Shown one piece after another: positions 24,429-32,880 of a stretch of DNA of 64,000 bases (position 1 is the first letter of the stretch; each line of letters starts with the position of its first letter). The stretch comes from Clostridia bacterium. GTDB taxonomy: Bacteria > Bacillota > Clostridia > Oscillospirales > QAKW01. The translations under genes were made by a program, and so were the position numbers. The notes beneath the pieces are model-generated. The model was not told the DNA's origin. It did not search any database and worked only from the letters and a program-made list of their open reading frames with translations. The DNA is taken from assembly GCA_017464525.1 (NCBI GenBank), contig JAFTZM010000002.1, positions 1 through 64,000 of the forward strand, read 5' to 3'.

Positions 24429-26399
24429 TTACTCCTTTATATATAAATATACCATGCCCATACGTCCCCCGCCACCAATGGCGAGGAGTTCTCCGTTTTC
24501 GCTGAGAGCGATGGCGCTCAGCAGATCGGAGCCATGGTACCCATATTCAAAATGACCGGTCATCACATGACCCAGCCACCTCAGACCGCAGGTGTCATCA
24601 TAGGAAAAGACCATCCCCAGATCGTCCTCATCGCCGGCAACACCGTAGACCTTTGTACCGTCCGGGCTGACGGTCAGATCCCGCACCGGCCCATGAACCC
24701 ATCCGGGGCCCAGCGCAAAGAAATTACCGTCCTTCTCAATGGCCAGCAGGCCGTCCTCGGTGGCAATGAAGCGGCGGCCTCCGGAAAGGGCGACGGCCTT
24801 GGCCGCCCCCCGCTTATACTGCCGCCCGGGGTAGTAGGGCAGATCTCCCTTTATCTGCGGCTTTTCTGCCGGAGCAGGGGCTTGGCAGGGTCCCGCAGAG
24901 AGGATCCTGCCGGCGGTATCGATGGTATATTGGGTGAAATGTTCCTTGCCGCAAACAGCGATCAGCCGATCCCCCTCCCATCTCAGCGCAGCAACTGCGG
25001 AATTCTCCACATCCTCATCCCCATACTCCATCCAGATGGGAACGGGAATTTCCCTGCCTGGATGGAAGGCCGAGGAATTCTGCCGCATGATGGCAGCGCC
25101 CCGGTGCATCCGGGCCGCATATTCATCGTACTGACCGTTGCCCCGATAAACCAAAGGATCCGTCGTCTGCTCTCCCGGTGTTCCCGCCTGATCCCGGTAT
25201 TCTGCCAGATCCACGGTGATAAAATTGGGGCCGTCATCGGCATGGTTGGTTCCGAAGCAAAGCATCCGATCCCGCTGACGATCCATGATCATCATACAGC
25301 ATTGATAGGTGGTGCGCTCCTTGGTACCCAAAAGGCCTAAAATCTCCGGCTGCTTGCCGCCGAAAAGATCCCAGCGCATCAGCATGGAGGGCAGCAGAAA
25401 CTCCTCGCCGCCGCCTTTTTTCACCGCGCTGACCACATAATAAAGCACATCCTTTTGATCAAAGCCCATGCTTCCCATATAGATATTAGCCTCTACGCCC
25501 TTGCAGAATTGCTCCACCGGCATATAATCGCCCAGCACCTCCAATTCCCCGGTGGCAGGATCAAAGCGGGAGAGGCGCTTATCATGCATCCCCACCAAAT
25601 AAAGCTTGCCATCGGAGCCGTTTGCTGCGGCACTCAGATAGGGGCGGAACCGCCCCTCCACCTTCTCATGGGGGAGTTGGATCCGCAGGTTTTCCACCTG
25701 CTTCTCCCGCACATTGATCCGCTGCAGCAGCCCGTTACGGGTGGTGAAATAAATATTATCATCGGGGCCCACCACAAGCCGGTAGCTGGCACGCTCGGTC
25801 ACCTCGCCGTAATCCCGCACACTGCGGTCGGTCAGATCGATGCCGTAAAGATGCCCCTTGAAATAGCCGATGCCGTAAAGAATATTATGATGCTTATCAT
25901 AGGCAGCGCCGTAGATGGTCTCCCGATGAACTGGGATGCCCCAGTTTTCCATTTTACCGGTTTTGGGGTCATAGGTCAGCAGAGAGCTGCCGGGGTAGCC
26001 CTCAAAGGGATGGTTGAAATAGCCCTGAGGCAGCCAGGCGGGATGCTCGGGAGATTTATCGGTGGTATGGGTCAGCATCACCAACCGGCCGTCGTTCATC
26101 CAGCTCATGGAGGTGTGGAACTTACTGTCCCGGATAAACCGCCGGCCGGGGAAAATAAACTCCTTGGTATAGTGAAGCTCCTTGAGGGTGTTCTGCTCCG
26201 GATCGTATTCTGCCAGCTTGGCGTATTCATTGGTTGTCAGCTCCGAGCAAAGGGCCAGATACACCTTCCCCTCCCCGGACATCGCCGCATCCCAGCAGGC
26301 GTTATGCAGAGTGGGGCTGGGAACGGTATACTGCCGCACCCCCGCGGGATTCATCACCCGGAAGGTGCTATGGTCGTCCATATCCAGATAGTAACTCAT
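24429..26399 (-). CDS. Large beta-propeller protein of unknown function
   Basis: The 656-residue protein begins MSYYLDMDDHSTFRVMNPAG and consists largely of propeller-like blades with repeating strand patterns such as KVYLALCSEL, SSLLTYDPKTGKMENWG, ILYGIGYFKGHLYGIDL, NIYFTTRNGLLQRINV, KLYLVGMHDKRLSRFDPATG and RFIATEDGLLAIEKDG. No signal peptide or catalytic signature is recognised. It is the second gene of the operon, 54 bp after the GH-like gene. It may be a cytosolic lyase or lactonase-type enzyme with a propeller fold, or a substrate-binding partner. This is inference. Confidence 0.6.
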   Translation of the reverse strand: MSYYLDMDDHSTFRVMNPAGVRQYTVPSPTLHNACWDAAMSGEGKVYLALCSELTTNEYAKLAEYDPEQNTLKELHYTKEFIFPGRRFIRDSKFHTSMSWMNDGRLVMLTHTTDKSPEHPAWLPQGYFNHPFEGYPGSSLLTYDPKTGKMENWGIPVHRETIYGAAYDKHHNILYGIGYFKGHLYGIDLTDRSVRDYGEVTERASYRLVVGPDDNIYFTTRNGLLQRINVREKQVENLRIQLPHEKVEGRFRPYLSAAANGSDGKLYLVGMHDKRLSRFDPATGELEVLGDYMPVEQFCKGVEANIYMGSMGFDQKDVLYYVVSAVKKGGGEEFLLPSMLMRWDLFGGKQPEILGLLGTKERTTYQCCMMIMDRQRDRMLCFGTNHADDGPNFITVDLAEYRDQAGTPGEQTTDPLVYRGNGQYDEYAARMHRGAAIMRQNSSAFHPGREIPVPIWMEYGDEDVENSAVAALRWEGDRLIAVCGKEHFTQYTIDTAGRILSAGPCQAPAPAEKPQIKGDLPYYPGRQYKRGAAKAVALSGGRRFIATEDGLLAIEKDGNFFALGPGWVHGPVRDLTVSPDGTKVYGVAGDEDDLGMVFSYDDTCGLRWLGHVMTGHFEYGYHGSDLLSAIALSENGELLAIGGGGRMGMVYLYIKE

Positions 26400-26452
26400 A
26401 TCCTGTCTCCTTTTTATAATCTCTCTTGATTATATCACATTGATCGGCCAAG

Positions 26453-28294
26453 TCAATGAAACGGATTACGAAACTTTTTCGTAACTAAAAGGATCGGAAG
26501 ATAACCGTGGAGCTCCGGCAGAGTGATCTGTGTGCGCCCGGCAACCGCCTTCGTTTTCAGGGGTGTTTTTTGGGGCAGGGTAAATGCTTCATATTCCCCC
26601 TCCACCGTGACCACCCGCCCGGCGGGCAGATCGGTATGCTCCTGAATGATGCCGATCCGCCCCGTATGATCGGGATGAGTGGTCTTGATCTGCAAGAGTA
26701 CCCCTTCCCCGCACTCCATCAGGGTCGCACGGGCGGTGGCGGGCAGATCGCCGCCGATAAGGGTGGGCGGCAGAAGGCTCTGCACCAGCGCTTTATAGAA
26801 GGGCGCCCCGATCTCCATATACGCCCGGAAGATCTTAAAGCAGATATGTGCACGGTTTCCCCGTTGCGCCACAGCGGAGCAGCCGTTTTTTTCCTTGGGC
26901 GGAATGTAAAAATATCCGAATTTTCCGTCATAATGACGGTCAAAATAGCTTTCGATATAAGGCGCGACGCCATGCTCGCTGACCATCCGCACCCCGCAGA
27001 TATGCTGGCCGAAGATCTGCCCACGATATTCGTAAAAGGCATCGGTGGCAGGATCCTTTTCAAAATGAGAGATATAATCCCATGCCCTGCCGGGAGCAAG
27101 ACTTTCGCCGGTGGAGAGAAGAAAGCCCTGATAATCGGCCAACTTTTTTGCCAGCCTTTCGGTAACAGGGATCTCATCGGGCAGAATGACCATACGGTAG
27201 CCGCTAAGATCGGCCTCCTCGGTGACCACGTCGTAACAGATCTTCAGCTCCGAAAGCATCCGTGCTACGCCCTTATCGCTTTCCGAAAGACCGGGCGTCC
27301 GCAGGATCGCCGCCTCGGCGATGGGTTTGGCACCATAGGTCCAAGGCTCCAGTTCCATCACCTTTTCATACATTTTACCGATGTTGCGGTAGAGGGCTTG
27401 ATCCAGCCCGTCCCGAGGATGCATCAGGTCGCCGATGGAAGGAACATAGCCATACATTAAGGCATCCCAGACATCATTTTCCATCGATGCCGCCGATTTA
27501 CTGCCGCTGAAATCCCCCCAGCCGATGGCCATCCGGCCGGTCATGTAGATCCGCTCCATTTCGGGGGCGAGGGTGCGGTAATAGGGAGCCTGCGCAGGAA
27601 AGAAATCATAGCCCCAGCTATCGGTGGGCAGGCACTCCAGTTCGATATGGCTTTGGAATTCATGGCATTCTTCAAAAGGAAAGCTATTGAAAAACAGCCG
27701 AGTATCGGCAGGCACCAACGCCCGCAGCTCCGCAAAGACCTCCCGCAGAAGGTTTCGGTTATAAGCTGCCTCATCCAGCCCCAGTTCCTTCGCTTTTTGG
27801 GTGCAAGCGGGGCAATAACAAGGGCGGGGGATCATGCAATCGATAAAGATGCCATCCGGCCGGTAGGCCAGCACCTCTCGGATCTCCGCCCTCAGATGCT
27901 CCCGATAACCGGTGTTGAAGCAGGGGCAGCGAAAAAAGTTATTGGTCAGCGGATCGCCGCTTTCGGTGGTGCCGTCACTCCGCACCCGGCAGTATTCCGG
28001 ATGCTCCACCGTTTGCAGATGGTTGAGACCGCCGTTGAGATAGGCTGTCACCTCGATCCCCCGGGTGTGGCATTCCCGCAAGGTATCCCCGAAAAGATCA
28101 AAATCCAGCCCCGGATACATCCGCCCCGCCTTGGTGGGATAATAGGAAAAGCCAATGTTGCACCGGGCGAAGATATTCACATAGTCGATATGGGCCTCCG
28201 CCAGAGTTTGGGCGATAGAGGCGCCGGAAAGATTTTTGCCGAGATCGTCCACTCCCGGCATGGTGTGAAAGTCAATATGCGCTGCACGTTTCAT
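26453..28294 (-). CDS. GH-like TIM-barrel protein with beta-galactosidase-trimerisation-type domain
   Basis: The start at 28294 (MKRAAHIDFHTMPGVDD) follows GGAGGA and gives 613 residues. The N-terminal half looks like a hydrolase barrel: IDYVNIFARCNIGFSYYPTKAG, HTRGIEVTAYLNGG, YRPDGIFIDCMIPRPCYCPAC and LFFNSFPFEE. The middle is like a Rossmann-type trimerisation domain (SGYRMVILPDEIPVTERLAKKLADYQG), and the end is beta-rich. This layout is found in GH29/GH42-related proteins of gut bacteria. No signal peptide is seen. It is the first gene of the five-gene operon, and a hairpin at 28313-28339 lies just upstream. Confidence 0.65.
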   Translation of the reverse strand: MKRAAHIDFHTMPGVDDLGKNLSGASIAQTLAEAHIDYVNIFARCNIGFSYYPTKAGRMYPGLDFDLFGDTLRECHTRGIEVTAYLNGGLNHLQTVEHPEYCRVRSDGTTESGDPLTNNFFRCPCFNTGYREHLRAEIREVLAYRPDGIFIDCMIPRPCYCPACTQKAKELGLDEAAYNRNLLREVFAELRALVPADTRLFFNSFPFEECHEFQSHIELECLPTDSWGYDFFPAQAPYYRTLAPEMERIYMTGRMAIGWGDFSGSKSAASMENDVWDALMYGYVPSIGDLMHPRDGLDQALYRNIGKMYEKVMELEPWTYGAKPIAEAAILRTPGLSESDKGVARMLSELKICYDVVTEEADLSGYRMVILPDEIPVTERLAKKLADYQGFLLSTGESLAPGRAWDYISHFEKDPATDAFYEYRGQIFGQHICGVRMVSEHGVAPYIESYFDRHYDGKFGYFYIPPKEKNGCSAVAQRGNRAHICFKIFRAYMEIGAPFYKALVQSLLPPTLIGGDLPATARATLMECGEGVLLQIKTTHPDHTGRIGIIQEHTDLPAGRVVTVEGEYEAFTLPQKTPLKTKAVAGRTQITLPELHGYLPILLVTKKFRNPFH

Positions 28295-28312
28295 GCTGTC
28301 CTCCGTATTCTG

Positions 28313-28339
28313 AAAAAGGCTCCATTGAGGAGCCTTTTT
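28313..28339 (-). terminator. Strong hairpin terminator between fruK and the catabolic operon
   Basis: AAAAAGGCTCC (28313-28323) pairs perfectly with GGAGCCTTTTT (28329-28339) around a 5-base loop. Read on the minus strand it ends fruK transcripts. It is only 19 bp before the next start codon, so any promoter of the downstream operon located in 28340-28415 would have to read through it. Confidence 0.75.
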
Positions 28340-28415
28340 GATGCTATGTGCCGTTTTTATATCCAAAGGGTAGATGCAGAATTCGCTGAAAGGATCCTAG
28401 CAGCGTCTGTGCCTT

Positions 28416-29312
28416 TTAGATCTGCCCTAACAAATCCTCAATATCCTTTGCCTTGGCCAGTCCTGCCTGGCAGGCGGTAGCGCCGCCGGCGGCGGAGCCC
28501 AATTTCAAGGCGTATTCATAGCCCTGCTCACAGCCTGCAATGAAGCCGGCCACCATGGAATCCCCGGCACCGACGGTATTGACCGGTTTCCCGCCGATGG
28601 CAGGCATCTCGCTGACCTTGCCGGTCTCATCCAGCAGTAGTGCGCCGTCCTTGCCCCGAGAGATCAGAACATTCTTTGCCCCCATTTTCTGCAATTCCTC
28701 AGCACCTGCGGCGATCTCGGCAGAGCCGTTCAGCGGTCTGCCCACCAGCTCCTCCAGCTCCCGATGGTTGGGCTTGATGAGGAAAGGCCGGTATTTCAGT
28801 ACGTTCATCAGCAGCTTGCCGGTGGCATCCACCACAAACCGGATGCCCTTGTCCTGCAGGCGGGCCAGGATCTTCTCGTAAATATCGGCAGGCAAGGTAG
28901 AAGGAATGGAGCCGGCCAGCACCAGGGTATCCCCTTCGGTGAGGGTATCCAGCTTAGCAAAGAGGGCGTTCAGCGCCTCCTCATCGATAGCGGGGCCTTG
29001 GGCATTGATCTCGGTCTCCTGATCGGCCTTCATCTTCACATTGATGCGGGTGAGCCCATCCTTCAGGTGGATGAACTCCGCACGGATGCCCTGCGCCCGC
29101 AGATTCTCCTCCAGGGCGGCGCCGGTGAAGCCGGCCACAAACCCCAGGGCGGTATTCTCCTTGCCCAGCTCCCGCAACACCAGAGAAACATTGACCCCCT
29201 TGCCGCCGAAGTACAGTTCTTCATCATGGCAGCGGTTGGTCTCCCCCAGCTCCAGCTTATCTAAATGAATGACATAATCCAATGCAGGATTAAAGGTAAC
29301 GGTATAGATCAT
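28416..29312 (-). CDS. fruK: 1-phosphofructokinase (PfkB family)
   Basis: The product phosphorylates fructose-1-phosphate (or a related hexose phosphate) to the bisphosphate. The 298 residues show MIYTVTFNPALDYVIHL, the GGKGVNVSLVLRELG signature, the IKPNHRELEEL segment and the catalytic NTVGAGDSMVAGFIAG motif of the FruK/LacC branch of PfkB kinases. AAAGGAG lies before the ATG. No PTS fructose transporter or FruR is adjacent, so tagatose-6-phosphate kinase activity remains possible. The gene diverges from the siroheme-type protein. Confidence 0.85.
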   Translation of the reverse strand: MIYTVTFNPALDYVIHLDKLELGETNRCHDEELYFGGKGVNVSLVLRELGKENTALGFVAGFTGAALEENLRAQGIRAEFIHLKDGLTRINVKMKADQETEINAQGPAIDEEALNALFAKLDTLTEGDTLVLAGSIPSTLPADIYEKILARLQDKGIRFVVDATGKLLMNVLKYRPFLIKPNHRELEELVGRPLNGSAEIAAGAEELQKMGAKNVLISRGKDGALLLDETGKVSEMPAIGGKPVNTVGAGDSMVAGFIAGCEQGYEYALKLGSAAGGATACQAGLAKAKDIEDLLGQI

Positions 29313-29373
29313 TTTTTCATACTCCTTTCATTTTTGATTTTACTACAACCCGGCTCTAAAATCAATCTTTTAT

Positions 29374-29402
29374 TTGACACTTTGGGGAATAAAGATTATA
29401 CT
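29374..29402 (+). promoter_or_regulatory. Sigma-A promoter of the siroheme-type protein/ABC importer operon
   Basis: TTGACA (29374-29379) and TATACT (29397-29402) are 17 bp apart, 24 bp before the start codon. The match to consensus is strong. Confidence 0.85.
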
Positions 29403-29425
29403 TAACAAAAAAGGAGGCGCAGATC

Positions 29426-30310
29426 ATGAACTGTACGATTTCCCCTGATGATATCGCCCGTGTGAAGGGCATGGGCTTTTTAAGAGATAAGCTGACTCCT
29501 GATTGCTTCAATGCCCGGGTCATCACCCGGAACGGCAAGATCACCGCAAAAGAGGTACGGGCCATTGCGGATGCCGCCGAAAGATTCGGCAGCGGCGAGA
29601 TCGCCATGACCAGCCGCCTGAGCATTGAGATCCAGCGGATCCCCTATGCCAACATTCAGCCGCTTATCGACTATCTGGCGGAATACGGCCTGGAGATCGG
29701 CGGCACCGGTCCCAAGGTGCGCCCGGTGGTCTCCTGCAAGGGTACCACCTGCCACTTCGGCCTCATCGATACCTTTGCCCTTTCGGAGGCCATCCATGAG
29801 CGGTTTTACAAGGGGTACCACGATGTGAAGCTCCCCCATAAATTCAAGATCGCCGTGGGCGGCTGCCCCAACAACTGCGTGAAGCCGGATATCAACGATC
29901 TGGGCATTATCGGTCAACGGCCGCCGGTCATCGATCCGGGAATGTGCCGAAGTTGTAAAAAGTGCCAGGTGGAGGCCGGCTGCCCCATGCAGGCCGCAAC
30001 CCTGCACCAAAAGATCGAGATCGACGATCGCATCTGCAACCATTGCGGCCGGTGCGCCGGCAAATGCCCCTTCGGGGCGGTGACCCATCCCCAAAACGGC
30101 TACCGCATCTATTTAGGCGGGCGCTGGGGTAAGAAGGTGGCCCGGGGCATTCCCCTTTCCACGATCTTCACCTCCGAGGAAGAGGTACTGAATGTGGTGG
30201 AGAAAGCCATCTGCTTCTTCCGGAATGAGGGCATCCCCGGGGAGCGGTTCGCCGAAACCATTGAACGCATCGGCTTCGACACGGTAGAAAAGAAACTACT
30301 GGGCGAATAA
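29426..30310 (+). CDS. Nitrite/sulfite reductase-like siroheme and 4Fe-4S protein
   Basis: The 294-residue product starts after AGGAGG. It has an N-terminal NIR/SIR ferredoxin-like half domain (ITAKEVRAIADAAERFG...MTSRLSIEIQRI). The siroheme/4Fe-4S cysteine set follows as CKGTTC and GGCPNNC, and then an inserted ferredoxin domain with two 4Fe-4S motifs (CRSCKKCQVEAGCP and CNHCGRCAGKCP). This is the layout of AsrC-like and other single-subunit sulfite reductase-like proteins, but AsrA and AsrB partners are absent. The next gene starts 1 bp later and encodes an ABC-importer binding protein. The electron acceptor is unknown: sulfite, nitrite or a tetrapyrrole-linked reaction are possible. Confidence 0.8.
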   Translation: MNCTISPDDIARVKGMGFLRDKLTPDCFNARVITRNGKITAKEVRAIADAAERFGSGEIAMTSRLSIEIQRIPYANIQPLIDYLAEYGLEIGGTGPKVRPVVSCKGTTCHFGLIDTFALSEAIHERFYKGYHDVKLPHKFKIAVGGCPNNCVKPDINDLGIIGQRPPVIDPGMCRSCKKCQVEAGCPMQAATLHQKIEIDDRICNHCGRCAGKCPFGAVTHPQNGYRIYLGGRWGKKVARGIPLSTIFTSEEEVLNVVEKAICFFRNEGIPGERFAETIERIGFDTVEKKLLGE

Positions 30311-30311
30311 A

Positions 30312-31175
30312 ATGCGAAAAATATTACTTATTGTAATGTGTCTATTGCTTCTTTCCGGCTGCGCAGCCGCCCCCAAAGAAGAGTCTCCCCAACGGGTGGC
30401 GGTGCTCTTTTCCTCCTTTGTCGAGGTCTATCAGTTGGCGGGAGGCGAGGTGGCCATCACCGTGGGCGAAAGTGTGGAGCGGGGCATCTGTGAGGAAGGG
30501 GTGCTGCTGGTGGATGAAGGCGCCGGCAAGACCATCGACACCGAGCTTCTGCTTTCCTATCAGCCGGAGCTGGTGATCGGCTCTTCCGATATTCCCGCTC
30601 ATGCAGCAACCGCCGAGGTTTTAGAGGCGGCAGGCATCCCCTGCAAACTCTTCCGGGTGGAGACCTTTGGGGATTACCTGACCCTTTTAAAATACTGCAC
30701 CGATCTCACCGGCCAGAAGGAGGCCTATCAGACCTGCGGCACCGACCTGCAGGCAGAGATCGAAGATCTCATAGAGGCCGCCCCCGGCGCGGGGAAAAAG
30801 ATTCTTTTTATCCGTAGCGGCTCCAAAGCCAGTTCTGCCAAGGCCAAGACCGCCGAGGATCACTTTGCGGCGGGGATGCTCCGGGATCTGGGCTGCGAAA
30901 ATATTGCCGATGCTGCCCCGGTTCTGCTGGACGGCCTGAGTGTAGAGGAGATCCTGCTGCAGGATCCCGATCATATCTTCATCTCTGCCATGGGAGATGA
31001 GACCGCCGCCAAGGCCTATATGGACAGCCTGCTCCGGGAGCCGGCATGGGCGGCGCTGACGGCTGTAAAAGAGCAAAAATACACCTATTTATCTAAGGAT
31101 CTATTCCAGTATAAGCCCAACGCGCGCTGGGCAGAGGCTTACCGGATCCTTGCGGAACTGCTTTATGAAGAATAA
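30312..31175 (+). CDS. ABC transporter substrate-binding lipoprotein (iron/corrinoid type)
   Basis: The 287 residues begin with a lipoprotein signal (ILLIVMCLLLLSGC) and carry the periplasmic-binding type III fold seen in BtuF/FecB proteins: LLSYQPELVIGSSDIP, GIPCKLFRVETFGDYLTLLKYCTDLTG and DPDHIFISAMGD. The ligand would be an iron chelate, haem or corrinoid. It is translationally coupled to the upstream siroheme-type protein (1 bp gap) and overlaps the permease gene. It is smaller than many siderophore receptors, which favours a compact ligand, but this is weak. Confidence 0.85.
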   Translation: MRKILLIVMCLLLLSGCAAAPKEESPQRVAVLFSSFVEVYQLAGGEVAITVGESVERGICEEGVLLVDEGAGKTIDTELLLSYQPELVIGSSDIPAHAATAEVLEAAGIPCKLFRVETFGDYLTLLKYCTDLTGQKEAYQTCGTDLQAEIEDLIEAAPGAGKKILFIRSGSKASSAKAKTAEDHFAAGMLRDLGCENIADAAPVLLDGLSVEEILLQDPDHIFISAMGDETAAKAYMDSLLREPAWAALTAVKEQKYTYLSKDLFQYKPNARWAEAYRILAELLYEE

Positions 31176-32151
31176 CCAAGCAACAATCCGAAAAGCAGGA
31201 GGGGTCGCCCTCCTGCTTTTGCTGCTTTTATGCGGCTTTTTTGCCCTGCGGCTGGGGAGTGCGGAGATGGACCTCCCCGCCTTCTGGGCGGGGCTCACCG
31301 GGCAGAGCGCCACCGAGCGCATTATCCTCTATCATCTGCGGCTGCCCCGCATCTTGGGGGCGGTGCTGGCAGGAATAGGTCTTTCGGTGGCCGGGCTGCT
31401 GCTCCAGACCGTCACCGGCAATGATCTGGCGGGTCCCAACATCATCGGCGTCAACGCCGGAGCAGGCCTCGGCGCCATCCTAACGCTGTTTTTTGCGCCG
31501 GAGCTGGTGCTCCTGCTGCCGGTCACCGCCTTCGCGGGGGCATTTCTCACCGCCCTGCTCATCGTGGCCATCGCCGCCCGCATCGATACCTCCAAGGCCA
31601 CCGTCATCTTGGCCGGAGTAGCAGTCACCGCCCTGCTGAACGCGGGCATCTCCCTGATCTCTTTATTGGATACGGATGTTCTGGCCAGCTATAACCACTT
31701 TTCCATCGGCGGGCTGGCGGGGATCGCCTTAAAGCAATTGCCCCTCCCCGCCCTGCTGATCCTCTGCTGCTTCGCCCTCGCCCTGCTCTTTGCCAAGCGG
31801 ATCGAGGTGCTGACCTTAGGGGACAGCATTGCCGCCTCCTTAGGGCTGCGGGTTCGGCCCATTCGTATCTTCTGCCTCATTCTGGCCAGCGCCTCGGCCG
31901 CCGCTGCGGTGAGCTTTGCGGGGCTTTTGGGATTTGTGGGGCTGGTGGTGCCCCACATGGCCCGGCGGATGGCAAGAGGTCTGCGGCAGCAGCTGCTGTA
32001 TGCAGCCCTTCTGGGAAGTATTTTAGTGTTGCTGGCAGATCTTTTAGGGCGGATCCTGACGGCGCCCTCCGAACTGCCGGTGGGAATCCTGCTGGCGGCC
32101 ATCGGCGCGCCCTTCTTTTTCTATCTGCTGATCCGGAGGAAAAAGCCATGA
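31165..32151 (+). CDS. FecCD-family ABC permease
   Basis: The ATG at 31165 lies inside the end of the binding-protein gene. It gives 328 residues with about nine to ten hydrophobic helices. Family blocks are seen: ILYHLRLPRILGAVLAGIGLSVAGLLLQ, NDLAGPNIIGVNAGAGLGA, ALKQLPLPALLILCC, LGDSIAASLGLRV and the ATPase-coupling region FAGLLGFVGLVVPHMARRM. There is no clear Shine-Dalgarno, so translation is probably coupled to the upstream gene. It overlaps the ATPase start by 4 bp. It forms a homodimeric channel for the iron/corrinoid-type substrate. Confidence 0.92.
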   Translation: MKNNQATIRKAGGVALLLLLLLCGFFALRLGSAEMDLPAFWAGLTGQSATERIILYHLRLPRILGAVLAGIGLSVAGLLLQTVTGNDLAGPNIIGVNAGAGLGAILTLFFAPELVLLLPVTAFAGAFLTALLIVAIAARIDTSKATVILAGVAVTALLNAGISLISLLDTDVLASYNHFSIGGLAGIALKQLPLPALLILCCFALALLFAKRIEVLTLGDSIAASLGLRVRPIRIFCLILASASAAAAVSFAGLLGFVGLVVPHMARRMARGLRQQLLYAALLGSILVLLADLLGRILTAPSELPVGILLAAIGAPFFFYLLIRRKKP

Positions 32152-32855
32152 AAATCGCTCAAATTTCTGCCTTTTACGGTAAAAAACAGGCCCTAAATCA
32201 CGTCACTTTTGAACTAAAACCCAAGAAATTTACCGCTCTTATCGGCAAAAACGGCTGCGGCAAATCCACACTGCTCAAATGTATTGCCGGGCAAATTCCC
32301 CATACCGGAGAGATCCCGCTGCCCCGGGAGCCCCGGGAACGGGCAAAGGCCGTAGCGCTGCTGCCGCAATCCCTGCCCGCTCTGCCCATGGAGGCAGAGG
32401 CTCTGGTTGCCATGGGGCGCACCCCCTATCTGAATCTGGCGGGGACCCTCACCCCCACCGACCGGGAAAAGATCGAAGAAGCCATCCGGCTGGCCGGCAT
32501 TCAGGAGCTGCGCCACCGCAATGCGGCCACCCTTTCCGGCGGCGAACTGCAAAAGGTCTATCTGGCCATGGTGCTGGCGCAGGACGCCCGCATTCTGCTG
32601 CTGGACGAGCCCACCGCCCACATGGATATGGGCTATGCCGCCGATTTTCTGCGATTATTAAAGACCCTCAACCGGGAGCAGGGCAAAACGGTGCTGGCGG
32701 TACTCCACGACCTGAATGCCGCCGCAGCCTTTGCGGATGAACTGCTTCTGATGGAGCAGGGGCGCCTCACCGATCCCGCCCGTGTAGAGGAGGTTTTCGG
32801 GGTGCGGAAAATTTTCTATTCCGAGAACGGCGAAACCAAATACTTCTATCAATAA
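32148..32855 (+). CDS. ABC transporter ATP-binding protein (FecE/BtuD type)
   Basis: The 235-residue ATPase has Walker A GKNGCGKST, the signature LSGGELQKV, Walker B ILLLDEPT and the H-loop VLHDL. A GGAGG site precedes the ATG, which overlaps the permease stop. It energises the FecCD-type importer. The stop codon TAA 32853-32855 begins the stem of the shared terminator. Confidence 0.95.
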   Translation: MKIAQISAFYGKKQALNHVTFELKPKKFTALIGKNGCGKSTLLKCIAGQIPHTGEIPLPREPRERAKAVALLPQSLPALPMEAEALVAMGRTPYLNLAGTLTPTDREKIEEAIRLAGIQELRHRNAATLSGGELQKVYLAMVLAQDARILLLDEPTAHMDMGYAADFLRLLKTLNREQGKTVLAVLHDLNAAAAFADELLLMEQGRLTDPARVEEVFGVRKIFYSENGETKYFYQ

Positions 32856-32880
32856 AGAGCCTTGAACATCAAGGCTCTTT
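32854..32880. terminator. Bidirectional terminator between ABC operon and flavoprotein gene
   Basis: AAAGAGCCTTGA (32854-32865) and TCAAGGCTCTTT (32869-32880) form a 12-bp stem with a 3-base loop. The minus-strand flavoprotein stop (TGA, complement of 32869-32871) and part of the plus-strand stop lie inside the stem. Confidence 0.85.

Noticed and set aside
29426..30310. Naming the siroheme-type protein asrC or dsr
   Set aside because: The cysteine pattern fits the broad family, but AsrA/AsrB or DsrAB partners are absent and the neighbours are a transporter.
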